A stretch of 5,412 nucleotides of DNA from Lysobacterales bacterium (GTDB lineage Bacteria > Pseudomonadota > Gammaproteobacteria > Xanthomonadales > SZUA-36): NCBI GenBank assembly GCA_030637665.1, contig DAOWGA010000093.1, forward strand, positions 1 through 5,412. The letters run 5' to 3'. The notes beneath the pieces are model-generated. The model was not told the DNA's origin. It did not search any database and was given only the letters and a program-made list of their open reading frames with translations. The translations under genes and the position numbers were made by a program. Below, piece by piece: positions 1 to 5,412 of this stretch (its first letter is position 1; every line of letters begins with the position of its first letter).

Positions 1-720
1 GCAAAAGTTATTGACAAACTGACATTCGGCAGCGAGCAGGATGTCGCCCCGCTTGATTTCATGCTGCATGCCAACGGTTTCCGCCTGGGCCTCGCCATGG
101 TGGAAGGCCAGGATGCCAATACTATTCCGCCGACTGACATCACCATCAATGTGACAGGTTCAGGGGCGACTTATCATGAGCTGGCCAGCTCCCTCAACGG
201 CCGCTTCAGGCTCGTGCAGGGTAAAGGCTTGATTGCCAATGGAGGACTCGATCTGATTTTTTCAGACCTGCTGAGCGAATTGTTCGCGATACTGAACCCA
301 TTCGCCAAGAAGAGTGCCTACACAAATCTGGAATGCACCGTTGCCAATGCCGAAATCGAGTCGGGAAAAGTACTGGTCAAGCCGATCATCATTCAGACTG
401 AGCAGCTCACCATTTTCAGTTCCGGTGAGATTGATCTTGCGTCTGAAAATATGAGCCTGGATTTTCAGACCAAACTGCGGAAAGGTATCGGCATCAGTGC
501 CGGCATGGTGGTCAATCCATTTATCAGGCTGGGTGGCAGTCTTTCATCTCCGAGCATCGAACTGGATCCCGCCGCCGTGGTGGTTTCCGGCAGTGTCGCC
601 GTCGCCACGGTCGGGCTGTCACTCGTAGGCAAGTCGCTTTGGGACCGTTTTCTCACCAGCAAAGATCCTTGCGGAAAGGCGTTGAAGCAACTGGCCAAAG
701 AGGATGCTGCAAGACAGTGA
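1..720 (+). CDS. AsmA-family protein, C-terminal part (5' end outside window)
   Basis: The frame is open from the first base, so the start lies upstream; 239 residues and a TGA stop are visible. AsmA-like proteins are inner-membrane-anchored with a large periplasmic part. Characterised relatives (TamB, YhdP, YdbH) help move phospholipid to the outer membrane, and others affect outer-membrane assembly; the role of this one is unknown. Family marks, numbered from the window edge, are the YHELASSLNG block (58-67) leading into a run of beta-strand-like repeats, a DLLSEL..LNPF segment (N99-P100-F101), a cysteine in LEC (112), the SGEIDLASENMSLDF strand pair, and the G-G-S-L-S-S-P-S-I-E-L closing strand typical of the AsmA C-terminal domain. 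A hydrophobic stretch (about 191-212) and a DPCGKAL motif (222-228) follow; similar PCxxAL tails occur in other AsmA-like proteins. The adaptor gene starts 57 bases downstream on the same strand. The family call is firm; the subfamily is not resolved. Confidence 0.85.
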   Translation, partial: AKVIDKLTFGSEQDVAPLDFMLHANGFRLGLAMVEGQDANTIPPTDITINVTGSGATYHELASSLNGRFRLVQGKGLIANGGLDLIFSDLLSELFAILNPFAKKSAYTNLECTVANAEIESGKVLVKPIIIQTEQLTIFSSGEIDLASENMSLDFQTKLRKGIGISAGMVVNPFIRLGGSLSSPSIELDPAAVVVSGSVAVATVGLSLVGKSLWDRFLTSKDPCGKALKQLAKEDAARQ

Positions 721-777
721 TGCCGTCCTCCAATTAAGGTTATCATTGTCCATCCTGTTCCAGCCGCCAGAATTCAC
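721..777. other. Intergenic gap between AsmA-like gene and adaptor gene
   Basis: These 57 bases separate the AsmA-like stop from the adaptor GTG. TATCAT at 741-746 matches five of six positions of a sigma-70 -10 box, but no -35 box lies at a proper distance, so no promoter is called. AAGG at 736-739 resembles a Shine-Dalgarno core but is too far from the GTG at 778; it sits five bases before an in-frame ATT at 745. No hairpin terminator is seen, which is compatible with read-through transcription from the AsmA-like gene. Confidence 0.4.
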
Positions 778-1803
778 GTGACGAAAGCAAACGTTTTTTT
801 GATTAGCCTGTCCTTGTTCTGCTGTGCCGCGCTTGAGCTCCATGCACAGCAACAGCCGCCGGGTGTCATTGTCAGTGAAGCCAGGGTTCAGCCATTCCCT
901 CTTTCCTCCGAAGCACTGGGTAACGCCCGCGCCAATGAAGCCGTGGACATCCGCCCGGAAGTTACCGCGGCGATCACCGCAATCCATTTCGAAGAAGGGC
1001 ATAGCGTGGCCAAAGGCGATGTGTTGCTGGAACTGGAGAACTCCGAACCCCTGGCGGACCTGGCGGCAGCCAGGGCTGCGCTGGTAGATTCGGGCAGCCA
1101 GTACCGGCGATCGGAAGAGTTGTTCAAGACCAGGGTGGTGTCGGAGTCACAGCTGGAACAACTGGAGGCGAAGCGTGACGCTGACCGGGCTGCCGTGAAT
1201 GCGGCCAGGGCGCGCCTGGCGCAGACCGTCATCCGGGCCCCGTTTGACGGCAGTCTGGGTTTGCGCAGAGTGAGTATCGGCAGCATCGTTAATCCCAACA
1301 CCATCATCACGACCTTGGATGACACCACTTTAATCAAACTCGATTTTGACGTGCCCGAGGTCTTTCTGGCCCGGCTCGAAAAAGGGCTGAGTGTCACAGC
1401 TCGCAGCGCCGCATGGCCGGATCTTGAATTCAGAGGCGTGGTCACTTCGATTGATACCCGTGTCGATCCCATCAGTCGTACGATCACCGTGCGCGCCTTG
1501 TTGCCCAATGATGATTCCAGGTTGATGCCGGGTATGTTCCTGACCGTATCCATGCTCAAGGACGATGTCGAAGCCCTGATGATTCCGGAGCAGGCGATCG
1601 TGCCGGAGCGAAGTAAGCAATACGTGTATCTGCTCGGTGCAGACAACATTGTTGAAAGACGGGAAATAAAAACCGGCCGGCGCCGGCCCGGACAAGTAGA
1701 AGTCATCGACGGCCTCGCAGCAGGAGAACTGGTCATCGCCGAGGGAACTCAGAAAGTGAAACCCGGGCAGCCAGCCATCATCACCGGCCGGATCGAGAAC
1801 TGA
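778..1803 (+). CDS. RND efflux periplasmic adaptor subunit (HlyD/AcrA-type membrane fusion protein)
   Basis: This 341-residue protein links an RND pump to an outer-membrane channel in the periplasm. A Sec signal peptide is visible: K3, a hydrophobic core (about 5-19) and a likely signal peptidase I site after LHA (23|24). No lipobox is seen, so it is probably not a lipoprotein. Domains follow the AcrA order: first half of the lipoyl-like barrel-sandwich (about 55-90, with GHSVAKGDVLLELE), an alpha-helical hairpin (about 92-149), second lipoyl half (RAPFDG at 153-158), beta-barrel (about 185-262, ending in RLMPGMF at 248-254) and a membrane-proximal domain (about 263-341, with the family-typical IPEQAIV and DGLAAGELV). 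The hairpin tip carries R111-x3-L115-x6-S122, the pattern known for TolC docking. The GTG start is chosen because it gives a well-formed signal peptide and no other standard start lies between it and the in-frame TGA at 718-720. No Shine-Dalgarno is evident. A T7 run at 794-800 lies in the signal-peptide codons. The pump gene starts 12 bases after the stop. Confidence 0.95.
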   Translation: MTKANVFLISLSLFCCAALELHAQQQPPGVIVSEARVQPFPLSSEALGNARANEAVDIRPEVTAAITAIHFEEGHSVAKGDVLLELENSEPLADLAAARAALVDSGSQYRRSEELFKTRVVSESQLEQLEAKRDADRAAVNAARARLAQTVIRAPFDGSLGLRRVSIGSIVNPNTIITTLDDTTLIKLDFDVPEVFLARLEKGLSVTARSAAWPDLEFRGVVTSIDTRVDPISRTITVRALLPNDDSRLMPGMFLTVSMLKDDVEALMIPEQAIVPERSKQYVYLLGADNIVERREIKTGRRRPGQVEVIDGLAAGELVIAEGTQKVKPGQPAIITGRIEN

Positions 1804-1815
1804 CGGTCCCGCCGG

Positions 1816-4800
1816 GTGTTTATTTCCAACCAGTCTGTCAGGAGGCCCGTATTCGCCACCGTGATCTCGGCCCTGCTGGTGATCCTCGGGCTGTCGGCCC
1901 TGGTCAATCTGCCGGTCCGCCAGTACCCGGATGTGGATTCACCCGTCGTATCGATTTCCACCAGTTACCGGGGCGCTTCGTCGGAAGTGGTCGAAACCAA
2001 AGTCACCCAGGTCATCGAAGACGTGATTGCCGGAATCGAAGGCATTGAGAAGCTGACCTCGACCAGCCGTGACGAACGCTCCGACATCCGTATCGAGTTC
2101 GCCCTGTCACGGGATATCGACGCAGCTGCGAATGACATCCGCGACCGCGTAGCACGCATCCTGGACCAATTGCCAACCGAGGCGGATCCGCCGGAAATCT
2201 CCAAGGTCGACAGTAGCACCAGTCCGGTCATGTGGCTGAACCTCACTTCGGACCGTCATTCCGGACTCGAGCAGACCGATTACGCCGACCGCTACCTGGT
2301 CGACCGCTTCTCTACCGTGCCCGGCGTTGCACGTGTCAGGATATCCGGTGCACGGCGCTATGCCATGCGGGTCTGGCTCAGTCGCGAGGCGCTGGCCGCC
2401 AGGGGCCTGACCGTGGCCGACGTTGAGGCCAGTTTGCGGGCTGAAAATGTCGAATTGCCGGCCGGCAGGCTGGAGTCCATTTCGCGTGAATTCACACTGA
2501 GGACCGACACCGGTTTCAGGACCGAAGATGACTTCAGAAAGCTGGTGGTTGGCCGCGGACCGGATGGCCAACTGGTGCGCCTGGCAGAAGTGGCAGAAGT
2601 GCGTATTGGGGCTGAAAATGATCGCAGCATCGCACGCGCCAATGGAGAGGAAGCGGTATCGCTGGGCATCGAGCAACTGTCACAGGCCAACAGCGTCATT
2701 GTCTCGCGCGAGGTGCGAAAAGAAATGGCCGCGGTGGCGCCGGAACTGCCCGAGGGAATGGAAATCGCGATCAATTATGATCGCGCGGAATTCATCGAAG
2801 CATCGATGAGGGAGGTGTACAAGGCCCTGTTCATTGCCATTGCCCTGGTATTGATCGTGATTTATCTGTTCCTGGGTTCGCTCCGGGTAACACTGATACC
2901 TGCCCTGGTCGTGCCAATTTCCGTGGTGTCCACGTTTATCGTGATGTCGGCGTTGGGTTACACCATCAATATCCTGACCTTGCTTGGCCTGGTGCTGGCC
3001 ATCGGGCTGGTCGTGGATGATGCAATCGTAGTCCTGGAAAACATTTACCGCCGGATCGAGGGTGGACAAAAGCCCCTGCTGGCGGCACTGGAGGGCTCAA
3101 GGGAAATTGGTTTTGCAGTGATTGCGACCACAACGGTGCTGGTTGCCGTGTTTGTGCCGCTGTCATTTATCGAGGGTGACATCGGCCGCCTGTTCAGGGA
3201 ATTTGGCATCACGCTGGCCTCGGCGGTGATTTTTTCCAGCCTGGTGGCGCTGACGCTGACGCCGATGTTGAGTTCCAAAATTCTCCACAGGCGCAGCCTG
3301 GGTTCAGGCCTGACCCGGCTGGTTGAGAAGGCATTCAGACGGCTGTCTGCTGTTTACCGGCAACTGCTTGAAAAAATCGTGGCGCGGCCCTGGTTTGCCG
3401 TGGCCGCTGTGCTGGCGCTTACCGCTGCTGCTGCCTGGATGATGGGCAAACTTCCCTCGGAGTACGCACCGGCCGAGGATCGGGGTGCGTTCATGGTCAT
3501 GTTGCGGGCGCCGGAAGGCGCCAGCCTGGAATACATGGACCGCTACGCCCGTCAGATGGAGGCCATTTTGCTCGATGAGATAGGCGATTCGGATTCCGTA
3601 CGGCGATTCCTCACCCGTCTGCCGGGCACATGGGGTGGAGCGGAGGTCAATTCGGCCCGTGCCATTGTCTTACTCGAAAACTGGAATGAGCGTGATGAGA
3701 GCGACCAGGAAATCGGGGACAGGCTGAGAGGCCGCCTGAATGAACTGGCCGGGGTGCGGTCATTCGTGTCACATGGCAGCAGCCTGGGCCTCCGTTCAGA
3801 TGGCCGGCCGGTGAACCTGGTGATTGGCGGGCCGGATTACTCACAGCTCAAGCAGTGGAGAGACGAACTGTTACTGGCCATCCAGGATGTTCCTGAACTG
3901 CTTGACCCGGACAGCAACTACCAGGAGCGCAAGCCGCAAATGAAAATCGCGGTTGAGCGTGACCGCGCCGCGACTCTGGGTGTTTCGCTTGCAACCATCG
4001 GAAGGACACTCGAGACCATGCTGGGTTCACGCAAGGTCACAACCTACATCGACCGGGGTCGCGAGTACAACGTGGTGCTGATGGGCAAGGAAGCGGACCG
4101 GGCCAGCCCGGATGATCTGAGCAATCTGTATGTGCGTTCCAGCCTGACAGGCGACCTGATACCGCTGGCCAACCTGGTCAGGATCAGCGAGGAAGCGGGT
4201 CCTGCGAGCCTGAACCGGCATGACCGGATGCGCTCGATCACCATTGAGGCAGGCCTGGCGCCGGGCGTGAGCCTGGGGCAGGGAATCGCGGCGCTGACTG
4301 AAGTGGCCGAAAAGACATTGCCATCCCTGGCCCGTATTTCCTGGGATGGTGAGAGTAAGGAATACCTGGAGTCGGGAAGTTCTCTTTACATTACTTTCTC
4401 ACTCGCCTTGCTTATCGTTTTCCTGGTACTGGCCGCTCAGTTCGAGAGCTTTATCAATCCCCTGATCATCCTGGTCACGGTCCCGCTGGCGATGACTGGT
4501 GCGTTTTTGGGCCTGTTGGCCTATGAATCCTCCATCAACGTGTTCAGCCAGATCGGTGCAATCCTGTTGATCGGGCTCTCTGCCAAGAATGGCGTGCTGA
4601 TCGTTGAATTCGCCAACCAGTTGCGGGACCGGGGGATGGAGATCCACGATGCCGTGCTGGAAGCTGCGACGGTGCGGTTCCGGCCCATACTGATGACCAG
4701 CGCCGCGACGACCTTCGGCGCATTACCGTTGTTGCTCGGTAGCGGGGCCGGTTCCGAATCCAGACAGCCCATCGGCATCGTCATCGTTTTCGGCGTGGCG

Positions 4801-4953
4801 ATTTCTGCCGCACTGACCCTGTTCATCGTGCCCGCACTTTATGCGCTCTTTGCACGCCATACTTCTTCACCACAAAGCGTCTCGCGAATGATCGAGCAAA
4901 TGCAAGACGCCGCGATCACGTTAGGACAATCTCCTGATGCGGATACAAAATAG
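1816..4953 (+). CDS. RND efflux transporter permease subunit (HAE1/AcrB-like), complete
   Basis: This 1045-residue inner-membrane proton/drug antiporter is close in length to AcrB (1049). The expected 12 membrane helices are visible: TM1 about 10-30; TM2-TM6 between about 337 and 485; TM7 about 527-543; TM8-TM12 between about 857 and 1005. Two large periplasmic porter/docking loops follow TM1 and TM7. The proton-relay residues are intact: D401 and D402 in TM4 (GLVVDDAIVVLENI), K924 in TM10 (GLSAKNGVLIVEF), and R954 and T961 in TM11 (RFRPILMTS), matching AcrB D407, D408, K940, R971 and T978. The GTG start is well supported: it yields the family-typical N-terminus MFISNQSVRRPVFATV, and only four codons separate it from the in-frame adaptor stop. 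No Shine-Dalgarno is clear, so coupling to adaptor translation is likely. The substrate is unknown, and several AcrB aromatic trap positions are not aromatic here. Heavy-metal (CusA-type) RND pumps are unlikely, since the TM4 DD signature and overall sequence are HAE1-like. Confidence 0.97.
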   Translation: MFISNQSVRRPVFATVISALLVILGLSALVNLPVRQYPDVDSPVVSISTSYRGASSEVVETKVTQVIEDVIAGIEGIEKLTSTSRDERSDIRIEFALSRDIDAAANDIRDRVARILDQLPTEADPPEISKVDSSTSPVMWLNLTSDRHSGLEQTDYADRYLVDRFSTVPGVARVRISGARRYAMRVWLSREALAARGLTVADVEASLRAENVELPAGRLESISREFTLRTDTGFRTEDDFRKLVVGRGPDGQLVRLAEVAEVRIGAENDRSIARANGEEAVSLGIEQLSQANSVIVSREVRKEMAAVAPELPEGMEIAINYDRAEFIEASMREVYKALFIAIALVLIVIYLFLGSLRVTLIPALVVPISVVSTFIVMSALGYTINILTLLGLVLAIGLVVDDAIVVLENIYRRIEGGQKPLLAALEGSREIGFAVIATTTVLVAVFVPLSFIEGDIGRLFREFGITLASAVIFSSLVALTLTPMLSSKILHRRSLGSGLTRLVEKAFRRLSAVYRQLLEKIVARPWFAVAAVLALTAAAAWMMGKLPSEYAPAEDRGAFMVMLRAPEGASLEYMDRYARQMEAILLDEIGDSDSVRRFLTRLPGTWGGAEVNSARAIVLLENWNERDESDQEIGDRLRGRLNELAGVRSFVSHGSSLGLRSDGRPVNLVIGGPDYSQLKQWRDELLLAIQDVPELLDPDSNYQERKPQMKIAVERDRAATLGVSLATIGRTLETMLGSRKVTTYIDRGREYNVVLMGKEADRASPDDLSNLYVRSSLTGDLIPLANLVRISEEAGPASLNRHDRMRSITIEAGLAPGVSLGQGIAALTEVAEKTLPSLARISWDGESKEYLESGSSLYITFSLALLIVFLVLAAQFESFINPLIILVTVPLAMTGAFLGLLAYESSINVFSQIGAILLIGLSAKNGVLIVEFANQLRDRGMEIHDAVLEAATVRFRPILMTSAATTFGALPLLLGSGAGSESRQPIGIVIVFGVAISAALTLFIVPALYALFARHTSSPQSVSRMIEQMQDAAITLGQSPDADTK

Positions 4954-4992
4954 TTGAAGGTCAGAATATAACGAAACCAAGCAGATATACGA

Positions 4993-5412
4993 CTATAAAA
5001 TCATTGTCCGGTCATCATTATTGTGATCATGGCAGTCTACTGAAACGATGGTCACATTGTCGGGAGCACCCCTGACGAGTGCTGTGTGAATTAACGACTG
5101 AACTGATTCATCCAAATCTTTGGTTTGCATCAGGTTTTGAATTTCATCCAGAGAGAGCATCCTGCTCAATCCGTCGGAACACAACAGGAATCGATCGCCG
5201 GCCATGACATTCAGGTTCAGTACATCAAGTTCCAGAGGGTCCTCTATTCCCACTGCTCTGGTGATGACGTTTGACATGGGATGAGATTCTGCTTCTTCGG
5301 GCTCGATCAGGTGCTGATCCAGGAGTTCCTGCACATGGCTGTGGTCCCGGGTGATTTGTTCAGCAAGTCCGCTTCTAAGGCGGTAGATGCGACTGTCACC
5401 AGCCCAAACCAA
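4993..5412 (-). CDS. PP2C-family (PPM) protein Ser/Thr phosphatase, C-terminal half (5' end outside window)
   Basis: The frame runs off the right edge, so the TTG at 5412-5410 is an internal Leu codon, not a start. The visible 139 residues carry the later PP2C motifs in order: AGDSRIYRLR (4-13), TRDHS (21-25), NVITRAVG (48-55), GDRFLLCSDGLS (72-83) with metal-binding D80, and GAPDNVTIV (115-123) with metal-binding D118. The early motifs with the other metal-binding aspartates would lie outside the window. The family removes phosphate from Ser/Thr using two Mn/Mg ions. The VQELLDQHLIEPEEAESHP segment resembles the bacterial Stp/PppA group, which counteracts Hanks-type kinases, sometimes beside type VI secretion genes; no kinase or secretion gene is visible here to support either role. 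A short polar tail (CHDHNNDDRTMIL) ends the protein. It converges with the pump gene across 39 bases. Hand-counted G+C for 5041-5340 is about 49%, lower than pump samples. Confidence 0.93.
   Translation of the reverse strand: MVWAGDSRIYRLRSGLAEQITRDHSHVQELLDQHLIEPEEAESHPMSNVITRAVGIEDPLELDVLNLNVMAGDRFLLCSDGLSRMLSLDEIQNLMQTKDLDESVQSLIHTALVRGAPDNVTIVSVDCHDHNNDDRTMIL

Noticed and set aside
746..774. TTGTCC and AGAATT spaced 17 bases apart as a possible sigma-70 promoter for the adaptor.
   Set aside because: The -10 element matches only two of six consensus bases and transcription would begin at or after the start codon.
794..800. Run of seven T residues in the adaptor signal-peptide codons as a phase-variation tract.
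   Set aside because: The run is short, the reading frame is intact, and it simply encodes V-F-L in a hydrophobic signal peptide.
1675..1688. A 14-base perfect G/C palindrome near the adaptor 3' end, considered as an operator or recombination site.
   Set aside because: It lies in codons for the T-G-R-R-R-P-G stretch that is common in this adaptor family, so coding constraint and high G+C explain it. It has no loop or T-run for a terminator.
888..1736. Long open frame on the minus strand opposite the adaptor gene.
   Set aside because: Its translation is rich in Ser, Arg and Thr with no recognisable domain, and it lies wholly antisense to a clearly coding adaptor gene, as expected for a shadow frame in G+C-rich DNA.
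2107..2676. Open frame on the minus strand opposite the pump porter domain.
   Set aside because: No family features are seen, and the opposite strand encodes conserved RND sequence throughout.
5010..5033. ATCATTATTGTGAT-like inverted repeat at the phosphatase 3' end as a terminator.
   Set aside because: The stem is only four A/T-rich pairs, has no T-run after it, and lies within the phosphatase coding region.

Overview
The window looks like chromosomal DNA from a Gram-negative proteobacterium, most likely a gammaproteobacterium. All three envelope genes belong to families that need a double membrane: an AsmA-like protein, a periplasmic adaptor and an RND inner-membrane pump. Base composition is moderate to high in G+C (about 57% in four 60-base samples of the pump gene, counted by hand). 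The genus cannot be told from the sequence.

Layout, left to right. Bases 1-720 (+) hold the C-terminal part of an AsmA-family protein whose start lies upstream of the window. A 57-base gap follows. Bases 778-1803 (+) encode an RND periplasmic adaptor (membrane fusion protein). Twelve bases later, 1816-4953 (+) encode a complete 1045-residue RND transporter of the hydrophobe/amphiphile efflux (HAE1, AcrB-like) type. On the opposite strand and converging on the pump gene, 4993-5412 (-) hold the C-terminal half of a PP2C-family (PPM) protein Ser/Thr phosphatase whose start lies beyond the right edge. No RNA gene, mobile element, CRISPR array or convincing promoter or terminator was found.

How the genes work together. 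The adaptor and pump form two thirds of a tripartite efflux machine. The pump uses the proton gradient to move substrates out of the periplasm or the outer leaflet of the inner membrane, and the adaptor bridges it to an outer-membrane channel. No channel gene is present here. The adaptor hairpin keeps the R-x3-L-x6-S pattern used for docking to TolC-type channels, so a TolC-family partner is expected elsewhere. The tight spacing of adaptor and pump indicates one operon. The AsmA-like gene is on the same strand and close enough to be co-transcribed, but a functional link is only inferred. The phosphatase belongs to a separate convergent unit.

The region is mostly ordinary. The points most worth a second look are: the missing aromatic residues at positions matching the AcrB drug-binding trap; the GTG starts without a clear Shine-Dalgarno on both pump genes; the three collinear genes lying in one reading frame separated only by TGA codons; and the short convergent gap with no visible terminator. 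I found no evidence for a previously undescribed system.
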